Assembly: GCF_006864135.1 (NCBI RefSeq)
Contig: NZ_SADV01000002.1
Coordinates: forward strand, 1 to 64,000
From: Lysinibacillus sphaericus
GTDB taxonomy: Bacteria > Bacillota > Bacilli > Bacillales_A > Planococcaceae
DNA length: 64,000 nt
Direction: 5' to 3'
A program made the translations under genes and the position numbers. The notes beneath the pieces were generated by a model that saw only the letters and a program-made list of their open reading frames with translations, had not been told where the DNA came from and made no database searches. Shown here one piece after another: positions 18,067-26,963 of the stretch. Each line of letters starts with the position of its first letter. Positions within the stretch are counted from its first letter, which is position 1.

Positions 18067-18434
18067 TCGTCTGCTTCTTCATCGATACAATTTATACATT
18101 TTTGAACAATATTACGCGTTTCCTCTGTTGCACGCACACTTTCATACTGGCCAAGGTCTGCTACTTCCTGTAGCATTTCCTTCGCAACACCTTCACCTCT
18201 ATAAGAAGGGACAACGGAAACATGTTGAATCATAGCTATATTATTACTGTCTGTTACAAGTCCAACAATGCCTACATACTCATCGTTCTTTTTCCATAAA
18301 TATAAAACCCAATTATCATCATTTTCATAGGAGTGGATTGTCTCTTTGAGCTTTTTTATGTCTTTTTCGTTAGGCATAAACGAGAGTAGCCCCATTGCTA
18401 TTTTCTCGAAAGCTTTTTTATATCGAATTAACAT
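18060..18434 (-). CDS. ribT: RibT-like GNAT acetyltransferase
   Basis: 124 residues. The N-terminus MLIRYKKAFEKIAMGLLSFM closely matches RibT of B. subtilis as I recall it, and the acetyl-CoA loop is visible as VVPSYRGEGVAKEML near 75-89. RibT closes the riboflavin operon in B. subtilis; its substrate is unclear. No ribD, ribE, ribA or ribH genes are next to it here, so it is an orphan of that operon. Confidence 0.82.
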   Translation of the reverse strand: MLIRYKKAFEKIAMGLLSFMPNEKDIKKLKETIHSYENDDNWVLYLWKKNDEYVGIVGLVTDSNNIAMIQHVSVVPSYRGEGVAKEMLQEVADLGQYESVRATEETRNIVQKCINCIDEEADDH

Positions 18435-18520
18435 ATTTGTCTATTCCCTCATTTTCTAGCTGTACATAATCTTTGACTATCCTACACGATTTGTACTTTT
18501 ACCGCAAGTCAATTTCTGTC

Positions 18521-18631
18521 TTACGAACCAGGTCCGAGAATACCTTTAGACGCCAATACCCAATAGACAACGCCCCACAACAAAATAAAAGTTGAAATGG
18601 ACGCTAGTAATACCCATTTGTTTTTTCTCAT
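18521..18631 (-). CDS. 36-residue single-span membrane protein after lysA
   Basis: ATG at 18631 follows the lysA stop by two bases, with AAGGGTGAG as ribosome site inside the end of lysA. The peptide has a basic start (MRKNKWVLL), one membrane helix (about residues 6-28) and a GILGPGS tail. Tight coupling to lysA and a clean hydrophobic profile support a real small gene. No function is known to me. Confidence 0.6.
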   Translation of the reverse strand: MRKNKWVLLASISTFILLWGVVYWVLASKGILGPGS

Positions 18632-18633
18632 AT

Positions 18634-19953
18634 TTACTCACCCTTTTTTAACGTTAGCGGGAGATCGTTTTGAACAATATCTTCATAACTTTCGCGTCGA
18701 ATTGCTAATTGATGCTTGCCATTTTCTACAAATACAACTGCTGGTCGTGGCACACGATTATAGTTACTCGCCATAGAATATCCATACGCACCAGTACAGA
18801 AGATTGCTAGCACATCACCAGAAGCTGCTTCCTGAAGCTTAGCATCAATAATTAATTTATCGCCAGATTCACAAAGTTTACCAGCCACTGTATATGTTTC
18901 ACTTTTCGATTCATTTGCTTTACTTGCAATGACCGCCTCGTACTTCGCATCATATAATGCTGGACGGATATTATCACTCATACCACCATCAACAGCAATA
19001 TACTTACGAACATTAGGTACTGTTTTTTGTGAACCAATTGTATAAAGTGATGTTCCTGCATCGCCTACAAGTGAACGCCCTGGTTCAATCCAAATTTCCG
19101 GCATAGTTAGACCAAGTACAGTCGCTTTGTTCTTTACAACTGTAATCATATCCTCTACATATACTTGTGGCTCAAGCGGTGCATCTTCCTCAGTATAACG
19201 AATTCCGAAGCCCCCTCCTAAGTTTAACACAGTACATGTAAAATCGTGAGTTTTCTTCCAATCAGAAATCTTATCAATTAGTTTTTCTCCTGCTAAGCCA
19301 AAGCCCGCTGTATCAAAAATTTGTGAGCCGATATGGCAGTGTAATCCTAGAAGCTCTAAGTATTCATGGTTAAAAGTTTGTTGGAAAGCTTCATCTGCTT
19401 GACCATTATTTAAGTCGAAGCCAAATTTAGAATCCGCTTGACCTGTCGTAATGAAATCATGCGTATGTGCCTCAACACCTGGTGTGACACGTAGTAAAAT
19501 ACGCATTTTTTGTTGCCGGCGCTCTGAGATTTCTTGTAAAAGTTGAATTTCATAGAAATTATCCACGACTATACAACCGATTTTCGAGTCAAAGGCTAAT
19601 TCTAATTCCGCAATGCTCTTATTATTACCATGGAAATGAATGCGCGCTGTAGGGAAACCAGCTTTTAAAGCTGTAAATAATTCTCCACCAGAGACCACAT
19701 CTAAAGAAAGATTTTCTTCTGCCGCTAATTGGTACACAGCTACACATGCAAATGCTTTTGAAGCATAAGCTACTTCTGCTTTTACACCTAGTTTTTTAAA
19801 CGTGTCAATAAAGCCGCGTGCACGCTTCCTAATAAGCGCTGTATCATACACAAATAAAGGTGTACCATACTCTTTTGCAAGCTTTAATGTATCTACCTGT
19901 CCAATCGTTAAATGACCATCTTCAGAAATCGCTTGTGTTCCATAAAAATGCAT
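18634..19953 (-). CDS. lysA: Diaminopimelate decarboxylase LysA
   Basis: 439 residues from ATG at 19953, chosen because AAGGGAG lies 8 bases before it; this equals the B. subtilis length. The PLP lysine is K66 (VAYASKAFA), with HFHGNNKS, the GLHCHIGSQ and LNLGGGFGIRY phosphate-binding motifs, EPGRSLVG, and the CESGD and TGAYGYSMAS C-terminal motifs. It converts meso-diaminopimelate to lysine. It follows spoVAF as in B. subtilis. Confidence 0.96.
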   Translation of the reverse strand: MHFYGTQAISEDGHLTIGQVDTLKLAKEYGTPLFVYDTALIRKRARGFIDTFKKLGVKAEVAYASKAFACVAVYQLAAEENLSLDVVSGGELFTALKAGFPTARIHFHGNNKSIAELELAFDSKIGCIVVDNFYEIQLLQEISERRQQKMRILLRVTPGVEAHTHDFITTGQADSKFGFDLNNGQADEAFQQTFNHEYLELLGLHCHIGSQIFDTAGFGLAGEKLIDKISDWKKTHDFTCTVLNLGGGFGIRYTEEDAPLEPQVYVEDMITVVKNKATVLGLTMPEIWIEPGRSLVGDAGTSLYTIGSQKTVPNVRKYIAVDGGMSDNIRPALYDAKYEAVIASKANESKSETYTVAGKLCESGDKLIIDAKLQEAASGDVLAIFCTGAYGYSMASNYNRVPRPAVVFVENGKHQLAIRRESYEDIVQNDLPLTLKKGE

Positions 19954-20227
19954 GTGCATCTCTCCCTTTTCACAACGTTCCATCTTATGATAAATTGCTC
20001 CCCATTTTTAGTAAGGATATAGGCAATCTTAGCCTACAATCCAATCCTTATTTTAGAGATGTATTGCTTCATTCAAGAAGGGTTCAAACAGTACACGGGA
20101 GCTAATATCACATATATGCCTACACCTTGTCGTGGTGAACCTTTTGATAAACGAAGACAATTTTCGCAAAAATCACAAAATACTATATGTGAACTTTATC
20201 ACATGAAAAAAACGAGTGCAACGGCTT

Positions 20228-21676
20228 CTATGATCTTTTTCGCTGTGGGGAATCGACAACATATGGTCTCAATGCATCTGCAGTCATTGGGAAACGAACA
20301 AGTACGCGAAGCATCGCACTTGGGAAGAACGGAATAAGTGGCCATAAATATGGCGCTTGCATCGGACGTAATGAACATAAATACGTAAATAATATAAATA
20401 ACCCGATAAATAGCCCATTAACTCCCCATATGCCAGTCATTATTAACAACACTAATCTAAAGAGTTTAATGGAGATACCTAGCTCATATGTCGGAATAAT
20501 AAAGGTTAGAATAGCTGAAACGGCTGTATATAACACTACTTCTGGTGAGAAAACCCCAACATCAATAGCAATCTGACCAATAATTACACCGGCAACTAAC
20601 CCCATCGCAGTAGATAATGGTGATGGGGTATGAATGGCGGCCATCCTCAAAAATTCTATCCCAACATCTCCAATTAATACTTGCAGTAAAAGTGGGATAT
20701 GTGATTTTTTCTTTTCCCCTAAAAAGGATAACTCATCCGGTAAATGGATCCCGTGCGTTGCACATAAATACCACAAGGGCAATAATAATAAACCCATAAT
20801 TGCTCCAAAATAGCGCATAAAACGGACGAAGGTTCCGACTGTTGGTGCCTGCCTATACTCCTCAGCATGTTGCAATAAATGAAAAGCCGTTGCTGGCACG
20901 ATAATGACGGAAGGTGACGTATCGACAATAATGCCTATATGCCCCTCAAGTAGATGCGCCGCGGTAATATCTGGTCGTTCCGTATATCGTACAAAAGGAA
21001 CTGGATGAAACTTCTGTTTAAACAGCCATTCCTCTAGTGATTTATCAGTCATAGTCAAGCCATCATGATTAATTTGTTCCATGCGCTGTCGTAATTTATC
21101 GAGCGTTTCATCACTCGCAATACCCTTTATAAACGCTAGCGCGACATCGGTTTGACCGATTTCGGATATTTTATGTAGCTCGAAACGTAAATTACTATTG
21201 CGAATTCTTCGGCGAATCAAAGCAGCATTTTGTGAAATACCCTCTACAAATCCGTCCCTAGATCCACGAATAACCTTTTCATTATCAGGCTCCGCAGGGG
21301 TACGTCCTGGATAATTTCGAATCTCAGCAACATAGCCATAACCACTTTTCGTTATAAAGGCTACTTGTCCACTTAATATGGATAATAAAATGGCTTCACG
21401 TTTGGTTTCCTCTGAACGACCTTGGAAATTAAAATAGGCTTCAAAATACTCCTTTTCATCCTCAATATCAATGTCCTCATCAGGCAACATATTAGAGAGT
21501 AATTGTGTTAACACTATTCCATCCACAAGTCCGCTTATATATGCACAAAGAACCGGCAAATCTTTGACAAATACATGCTTAATACTAATGTCAAATGATT
21601 CGCCGTCACCAAATTGTTCTTTAAGAAAATTTTCGGCTTCTTCTAAGCTGTTAAAAAGTTTATCTTTTTCTGTCAT
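20228..21676 (-). CDS. spoVAF: Stage V sporulation protein AF (GerA family)
   Basis: 482 residues of the GerABKA family: a soluble N-terminal half (to about 275) and four or five membrane segments in the C-terminal half (about 285-305, 325-345, 360-400, 410-455). Motifs include GYVAEIRNYPGRTPAEPD, VIRGSRDGFVEG and HIGIIVDTSPSVIIVPA. It is an accessory of the SpoVA dipicolinic-acid channel in spores. It follows sigF directly; spoVAA to spoVAE, which separate them in B. subtilis, are not here. Confidence 0.9.
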   Translation of the reverse strand: MTEKDKLFNSLEEAENFLKEQFGDGESFDISIKHVFVKDLPVLCAYISGLVDGIVLTQLLSNMLPDEDIDIEDEKEYFEAYFNFQGRSEETKREAILLSILSGQVAFITKSGYGYVAEIRNYPGRTPAEPDNEKVIRGSRDGFVEGISQNAALIRRRIRNSNLRFELHKISEIGQTDVALAFIKGIASDETLDKLRQRMEQINHDGLTMTDKSLEEWLFKQKFHPVPFVRYTERPDITAAHLLEGHIGIIVDTSPSVIIVPATAFHLLQHAEEYRQAPTVGTFVRFMRYFGAIMGLLLLPLWYLCATHGIHLPDELSFLGEKKKSHIPLLLQVLIGDVGIEFLRMAAIHTPSPLSTAMGLVAGVIIGQIAIDVGVFSPEVVLYTAVSAILTFIIPTYELGISIKLFRLVLLIMTGIWGVNGLFIGLFILFTYLCSLRPMQAPYLWPLIPFFPSAMLRVLVRFPMTADALRPYVVDSPQRKRS

Positions 21677-21691
21677 GCTGTCACCATTTTC

Positions 21692-22483
21692 TTAGATGTC
21701 TTTTTTTACTTCTTCCTCTTCAACTGTGGCACTTGTAGCCATCCAATTTTTTAATTGGGCAAGAATTTTTTTCTCTAATCGCGATACCTGAACTTGAGAT
21801 ATCCCGAGCCTATTAGCAATTTCAGTTTGGGTACAATCTGAGAAATACCGTAAATAAATAATGGACTGCTCTCTAGGCTCAAGTCTTGTGAGTACCTCTT
21901 TTAGTGGTATATAGTCAAATGGCTGCTCAGATTTTTCGTCCTTCATCTGATCCATTAATGTAATAGAATCCCCTTCGCTTTCATACAATTGTTCATGCAA
22001 GGAAGCGGGATCTCTTAATGCATCGGAAGCTGTTACAATTTCCTCAGATGTGACTCCAAGAACCTGTGCTAATTCATGAATGGTTGGTGGATGCTCATTT
22101 TTTTTAATGAATTCATCAGTTGCATGACGAATTTTAAAATTAAGCTCACGAATAGATCGGCTAACCTTCACCATACCATCGTCCCTTAAAAAGCGCTGAA
22201 TTTCTCCGATGATCATTGGTACAGCATATGTCGAAAATTTAACATCATACGTTAGATCGAATTTATCCACAGACTTCATGAGCCCTATGCAGCCAATTTG
22301 AAATAAATCCTCGAGCTCCACGCCCCTGCTTGTAAAACGTTGGACGATAGACCACACAAGCCTCGTATTCCCTTCAATCATTCGTTTACGAGCCTCATGA
22401 TCGCCCTGCTGTGCACGTGCAATTAAATCTCGCATTTCTCCCTGTGACAATAGCTTATCGGACGACTGTTCTAGCGGCTTCAC
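21692..22483 (-). CDS. sigF: RNA polymerase sigma factor SigF
   Basis: 263 residues from GTG. Regions 2 (VELEDLFQIGCIGLMKSVDK, FSTYAVPMIIGEIQRFLRDD), 3 and 4 (LRYFSDCTQTEIANRLGISQ, VSRLEKKIL) are intact. It drives the first forespore-specific gene set and is held by the anti-sigma SpoIIAB until SpoIIAA frees it. It is third in the spoIIAA-spoIIAB-sigF operon, 10 bases after spoIIAB. Confidence 0.96.
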   Translation of the reverse strand: MKPLEQSSDKLLSQGEMRDLIARAQQGDHEARKRMIEGNTRLVWSIVQRFTSRGVELEDLFQIGCIGLMKSVDKFDLTYDVKFSTYAVPMIIGEIQRFLRDDGMVKVSRSIRELNFKIRHATDEFIKKNEHPPTIHELAQVLGVTSEEIVTASDALRDPASLHEQLYESEGDSITLMDQMKDEKSEQPFDYIPLKEVLTRLEPREQSIIYLRYFSDCTQTEIANRLGISQVQVSRLEKKILAQLKNWMATSATVEEEEVKKDI

Positions 22484-22493
22484 AATCGTAGCC

Positions 22494-22934
22494 TCACATT
22501 ACCGGTGTGCGAACCGAGTAAAATTTCTTCGTAAACGTGACAGTTGTACCTTCTTGCCACTTAGACATTACTGTCAACTGATCTGAAAAACTATCCATAA
22601 TAGTAAAGCCCATACCTGAACGTTCCATCGCACTTTTCGTTGTAAATAACGGCTCCATCGCTTGGCTTACATCCTCAATACCAATACCTTTATCCATAAC
22701 AGACACAGTTACAATATCATCCTCACGTTTTGCATGAACTGTAACAACGCCCCTACCATCCTCATCATAACCGTGAATAATAGCATTAGAAACAGCCTCT
22801 GAGACAACCGTTTTAAATTCGGATAGCTCATCAATTGTTGGATCTAATTGTGCGATAAAACCTGTCACAGCTACTCGCGCTAAGGCTTCATTTTCACTAA
22901 TTGCTAAAAAAGTTAATGTCATTTCGTTATCCAT
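22494..22934 (-). CDS. spoIIAB: Anti-sigma F factor and kinase SpoIIAB
   Basis: 146 residues, a GHKL-fold protein kinase: N-box VVSEAVSNAIIHGYD, G1 box VMDKGIGIED and G2 box ERSGMGFTIMDSF. It sequesters SigF and phosphorylates SpoIIAA on serine. It overlaps spoIIAA by 8 bases. The length equals that of B. subtilis. Confidence 0.97.
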   Translation of the reverse strand: MDNEMTLTFLAISENEALARVAVTGFIAQLDPTIDELSEFKTVVSEAVSNAIIHGYDEDGRGVVTVHAKREDDIVTVSVMDKGIGIEDVSQAMEPLFTTKSAMERSGMGFTIMDSFSDQLTVMSKWQEGTTVTFTKKFYSVRTPVM

Positions 22935-23280
22935 TTACAATCCCCCTAACTCGATCAATCGCTTCTTCCTCAGTTGCATCCATCATCCACTGCCCTAAAC
23001 CTGAAAATTGAAACACTTTTCGCATTGTCGGCGATGGATTCAATAAAATTGTTCGTCCAGCGACTGCTTCTAACTCACGCATTCGACCAAGCACTAAACC
23101 TACACCTGAACTATCCATAAAAGAAAGCCCCTCTAAGTTCCAAATGATAGTCGATACAGCGCCTTGAAAAATTGCTGTAGAAATTTTAGCTCGAATTTGC
23201 TCTACTGCATGGTGATCGAGCTCCCCAAATAAACGTATAACTACTGTCTCTTTTGTTACCATCTCTAATTGAAAATGCAT
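22927..23280 (-). CDS. spoIIAA: Anti-anti-sigma factor SpoIIAA
   Basis: 117 residues from ATG at 23280, with AGGAGG 8 bases upstream; this matches the B. subtilis length, so the longer frame back to 23316 is not preferred. STAS domain with the phosphorylated serine at S57/S58 in LSFMDSSGVGLVLGR. Unphosphorylated protein releases SigF from SpoIIAB. It opens the operon; upstream are repeats only, and no dacF gene as in B. subtilis. Confidence 0.95.
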   Translation of the reverse strand: MHFQLEMVTKETVVIRLFGELDHHAVEQIRAKISTAIFQGAVSTIIWNLEGLSFMDSSGVGLVLGRMRELEAVAGRTILLNPSPTMRKVFQFSGLGQWMMDATEEEAIDRVRGIVNG

Positions 23281-23471
23281 GAACATCGCCTCCTCCTCGT
23301 GCAATTCCACATTCAATGTGGTGATTCCTTGCGGCTGACAGAACTAGTGCAAAGTCTTCCGAAATAGTGGCAAATCGACATACTTATAGCTTTTTAGGTT
23401 AAATTCAGTATGGGATAAATCAACATTTTTTAAACATGGCAACCATTTTTCACAAGAATTATTATGAGGAT

Positions 23472-23890
23472 CAATTATGCCTCGGCATAATTGCGTCCCG
23501 AATCGGCTTTGTGCTTATGCCTACAATTGTTTTTTGTGCTACAGCGCAGTGCTATCGGAGCGGTAGCAACAGATGGTTTTTGTGCTACAGCGAAGCGATA
23601 GCGCAGTACTATCGGAGCGGCAGCAACTGATGTTTTTGTGCGATAGCGGAGCGATAGCGCAGCGATAGCGCAGCGACAGCAACAGTGTTTTTTGTGCAAC
23701 AGCGGAGCGATAGCAACTGATGTTTTTTGTGCGACAGTGGCACTATGCAGGTCAATTAGCTGTTATCGCATGGATGCGATGATTTTAGGCAAACATCCTT
23801 TATTGATCTCCTTTTCGATTCCATGACATTCGCATGAGACTTTAACTTCTTTTAGCGAATGTTTGGACACCCGCTGAAAGAAGTCAAAAG
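23472..23890. repeat. Intergenic element with palindrome, copy 2, with internal minisatellite
   Basis: Starts with the palindrome CAATTATGCC...GGCATAATTG (23472-23493) and GTCCCGAATCGGCTTTGTGCT, as in copy 1. From about 23528 to 23745 it contains four to five imperfect units of the form TTTTTGTGC(A/G)ACAGCG...AGCAAC(T/A)GATG with nested AGCGATAGCGC steps. It ends in GCAGGTCAATTAGC...GATGCGATG...TTTAGGC, matching the inverted copy near 47.0 kb. Confidence 0.65.
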
Positions 23891-23907
23891 TAACAAAACT
23901 TTTTTCT

Positions 23908-24370
23908 CTTCGTTCCGTCGCTTTGTCAGTTCTATCCACGACTTTAGCTGTTCTACCATCATTTTGTCAGTTCTATCCACGATTTTAACTGTTCTATCCG
24001 TCATTTTGTCGGTTCTATCCACGATTTTAGCTGTTCTATCCGTCATTTTGTCGGTTCTATCCACGACTTTAGCTGTTCTACAGTCATTTTGTCAGTTATA
24101 TCCACGACTTTAGCTGTTCTACCATCGCTCTGGCTTTTCTTTCCGTCGCTCAGATCCTTCCTTCCGTCACTGCGACTTTTCTTTCCATCGCCGTGACCTC
24201 TTTCCGTCGCTTTGACTATTCTTTCTGTCACTTCGACTATTCTTTCCGTCGCTCAGACCCTTCTTTCCGTCACCCCGACTTTTCTTTCCGTCGCCCTAGC
24301 TTCGTTCCTTCGCTTCGACTTTTCTTTCCATCGTTCAGATCCTTCCTTCCGCCGCTTCAATTCCCCGCCT
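23908..24370. repeat. 21-bp tandem repeat array 1 (about 21 units)
   Basis: The first half (about 23929-24137) repeats GTTCTATCCACGATTTTAGC with starts at 23929, 23950, 23970, 23991, 24012, 24033, 24054, 24075, 24095 and 24116. The second half (about 24138-24370) repeats a variant, TTCTTTCCGTCGCTCAGATC, at the same spacing. The array ends 12 bases before the pdp terminator. Read on the minus strand the first half follows GATAgaacAGcTAAAATCGt, close to array 2. Confidence 0.9.
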
Positions 24371-24381
24371 TTCCATAGAAC

Positions 24382-24421
24382 AAAAAAAACGAGAACCCCC
24401 TTTATTAAAGAGAGTTCTCGC
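24382..24421 (-). terminator. Terminator of the deoB-pdp operon
   Basis: CGAGAAC (24390-24396) pairs with GTTCTCG (24414-24420), with further pairing inside through CTTTA/TAAAG. On the minus strand eight T residues follow. It lies 12 bases past the pdp stop. Confidence 0.85.
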
Positions 24422-24431
24422 TTCGTATTTT

Positions 24432-25682
24432 TTATGCAATTGTATAAGCGTTTAGTACTTTTTCCATTGTTTCCTCATCGATTTGACTATTCGAATATAA
24501 ATAAGCAATCGTTTCGCCAGTACGTACATGGTCGCCTTTTTTGGCAATCAATTGAATACCAGCATCATAATCAAGCTCAGATTCCTTAGTTAATCGACCT
24601 GCACCAAGACCAACACTAGCTTCTCCGATTAATAATGCATTAATCGTCCCTACAGTGCCTTCAGTAGGTGCATTGATAGCTACTTTATTTGCTGTGTCTT
24701 TTTGCACGATATCTGCTAAATCGCCACCCTGTGCTACGATAAATTCTTCAAATTTTGAAGCTGCTGAACCATCCTCTAACACTCGTTTAACAGCAGCTGT
24801 TGCTTCAGTCTCATTTACACCTGCTGCAACTTGGTACATAAGCGAAGAAATAATAATACATTCCTCAAGCAGATCCTCATGCGTTTCGTCCATACGTCCA
24901 CTTAATAAAGCAAATGCTTCTACTACTTCAAGCTTATTACCAATCATTTTACCTAGTGGATTATCCATATCACTAATATGCGCAACTACTTTACGCCCTA
25001 GCTTTTCACCGATTGCAGTCATCGTATCAGCTAAAACCTGCGCTTCTTCTTGTGTTTTCATAAATGCACCTGAGCCACATTTGACATCGAGTACAATGCC
25101 GTCTGCACCACTTGCTATTTTCTTACTCATGATAGACGCAGCAATAAGTGGAGTGGAATCGACAGTACCTGTTACATCTCGCAATGCATATAATTTTTTG
25201 TCAGCCGGTACAAGATTACCTGTTTGACCAGCCACTGCAATTTTATGTTTATTAACATTGTCGATAAATTCTTGTGATGAAAGCTCTGTTTTAACGCCAC
25301 GAATCGATTCTAATTTATCGATTGTACCACCTGTAATGCCTAGACCCTTACCACTAAATTTCGCCACTGGAATATCTAATGCAGCAATTATTGGCGTAAC
25401 AATTAGTGTGACTTTATCGCCTACACCGCCTGTCGAGTGTTTATCAATTTTAAAACCTTCAATAGATGATAAATCAATAATGTCTCCAGATTCTATCATT
25501 GCTTTTGTTAAATAAAATGTTTCATCATATGTCATACCTAATAAACGAATTGCCATTAGAAGGGAGCTTGCTTGATAATCAGGAATTACACCAGTAGTGT
25601 AACCCTCTACAAAATATTGAATTTCAGCCTGTGATAGCTCCTTGCCTTGCTTTTTCTTTTCAAATAGTTGCGCCATATTCAT
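24432..25682 (-). CDS. pdp: Pyrimidine-nucleoside phosphorylase
   Basis: 416 residues, a few shorter than usual. The family motif KHSTGGVGDKVTLIVTPIIA is near residue 80, with SGKGLGITGGTIDKLES and DVKCGSGAFMKT for phosphate and substrate contacts, and a C-terminal PYNP domain. It splits uridine, thymidine and deoxyuridine to base plus (deoxy)ribose-1-phosphate. It follows deoB by 14 bases, and DeoB isomerises the sugar product. B. subtilis has the purine phosphorylase punA after deoB, so the neighbour differs here. Confidence 0.95.
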   Translation of the reverse strand: MNMAQLFEKKKQGKELSQAEIQYFVEGYTTGVIPDYQASSLLMAIRLLGMTYDETFYLTKAMIESGDIIDLSSIEGFKIDKHSTGGVGDKVTLIVTPIIAALDIPVAKFSGKGLGITGGTIDKLESIRGVKTELSSQEFIDNVNKHKIAVAGQTGNLVPADKKLYALRDVTGTVDSTPLIAASIMSKKIASGADGIVLDVKCGSGAFMKTQEEAQVLADTMTAIGEKLGRKVVAHISDMDNPLGKMIGNKLEVVEAFALLSGRMDETHEDLLEECIIISSLMYQVAAGVNETEATAAVKRVLEDGSAASKFEEFIVAQGGDLADIVQKDTANKVAINAPTEGTVGTINALLIGEASVGLGAGRLTKESELDYDAGIQLIAKKGDHVRTGETIAYLYSNSQIDEETMEKVLNAYTIA

Positions 25683-25696
25683 ATCGAAAATCCCCC

Positions 25697-26878
25697 TTAC
25701 TTCAGATTATTTAAGAAGCTTTTACCAAACTCTGGTGCTTCTACTTTGAAGTTTTCAGCAACTGTTGCAGCAATATCTGCAAAAGTTTCACGTAGTGCTA
25801 GCTCACTACCACCATTAAAGCGTGGTGAATAGACAATTAACGGTACATATTCACGTGTATGATCTGTCCCATGGAATGTTGGATCATTACCGTGGTCCGC
25901 CGTAATGATTAGTAGATCATCTTCTGTCATTGCCTCAGTAATTTCAGGTATACGTTCATCAAATTCTTGGAGTGCGTTACCATAACCTAGTGGGTCACGA
26001 CGATGTCCAAAATTCGCATCAAAGTCCACTAAGTTTAAGAAGCTTATACCATGGAAATCACGGCGTACTACCTCTGCAAACTTATCCATACCATCCTTAT
26101 TATTTTTCGTACGTACTGCATCAGTGACACCTTCACCGTTGAAGATATCAGAAATTTTTCCGATTGCTATAACATCTAAACCTGCATCCTTTAAGACATT
26201 CATCGTTGTGCGACCAAATGGCTTTAACGCATAGTCGTGACGATTAGATGTACGCGTGAAGTTTCCTGGTGTACCAACAAATGGACGAGCAATAACACGG
26301 CCAACTAAATATTCTGGTTGTAATGTTAACTCACGAGCAATTTCACAAATTTTATATAATTCCTCTAGTGGAATAATTTCTTCATGTGCAGCTATTTGCA
26401 AAACAGGATCAGCAGATGTATAGACAATAATCGCTCCTGTCTCCATATGCTCCTTGCCGAAGTCCTCGATTACTTGTGTTCCGCTTGCAGGTTCATTGCA
26501 AAGGACTTTGCGGCCTGTACGTTTTTCTAGCTCTGCAATAAGTTCAGCCGGGAATCCCTCTGGATACACTTTAAACGGTTTATCGATATTTAACCCCATG
26601 ATTTCCCAATGACCTGTCATAGTATCTTTACCAACAGATGCTTCTTGCATTTTTCCGTAATATGCTTTTGGTTTGTCGGTAGCTTGCATACCTTGTAATG
26701 GTTCAATGTTTGCTAAGCCGAAAGACTCCATATGTGGCATTGTAAGCCCATTCATTTTTTCAGCGATATGTCCTAGAGTATGTGAACCTACATCTCCAAA
26801 ATTAGCTGCGTCTGGAGCTTCACCAATTCCAACTGAGTCCAATACTACTACATGGATTTTTTTAAATGGTTTATTCAT
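25697..26878 (-). CDS. deoB: Phosphopentomutase DeoB
   Basis: 393 residues from ATG at 26878 with TTAGGAGGC 7 bases upstream. Alkaline-phosphatase-superfamily metal ligands are seen in [14 protein letters not shown], the [13 protein letters not shown] nucleophile Thr motif, and C-terminal [19 protein letters not shown]. It interconverts (deoxy)ribose-1- and -5-phosphate using manganese. It comes between xerD and pdp, a nucleoside salvage operon. Confidence 0.96.
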   Translation of the reverse strand: MNKPFKKIHVVVLDSVGIGEAPDAANFGDVGSHTLGHIAEKMNGLTMPHMESFGLANIEPLQGMQATDKPKAYYGKMQEASVGKDTMTGHWEIMGLNIDKPFKVYPEGFPAELIAELEKRTGRKVLCNEPASGTQVIEDFGKEHMETGAIIVYTSADPVLQIAAHEEIIPLEELYKICEIARELTLQPEYLVGRVIARPFVGTPGNFTRTSNRHDYALKPFGRTTMNVLKDAGLDVIAIGKISDIFNGEGVTDAVRTKNNKDGMDKFAEVVRRDFHGISFLNLVDFDANFGHRRDPLGYGNALQEFDERIPEITEAMTEDDLLIITADHGNDPTFHGTDHTREYVPLIVYSPRFNGGSELALRETFADIAATVAENFKVEAPEFGKSFLNNLK

Positions 26879-26963
26879 AATTTTGCCTCCTAATCTCATG
26901 TCTCTATTTTACCAAAAAACAGCGAAAAATAAAGGTCAGACCTCCGACTGATAAATTTCTCAC

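Noticed and set aside
16160..18434. A riboflavin biosynthesis operon expected near ribT
   Set aside because: No ribD, ribE, ribA or ribH motifs were found on either strand in this part.
23852..24370. Open frames with seven-residue repeats on both strands of array 1, such as DRTDKMT repeats
   Set aside because: A 21-base period keeps frames open automatically and gives 7-residue repeats in any frame. Several frames on both strands are open, no ribosome sites precede them, and composition is not protein-like.
23908..24370. CRISPR array
   Set aside because: The repeats are contiguous with no unique spacers of constant length, and no cas genes are near.
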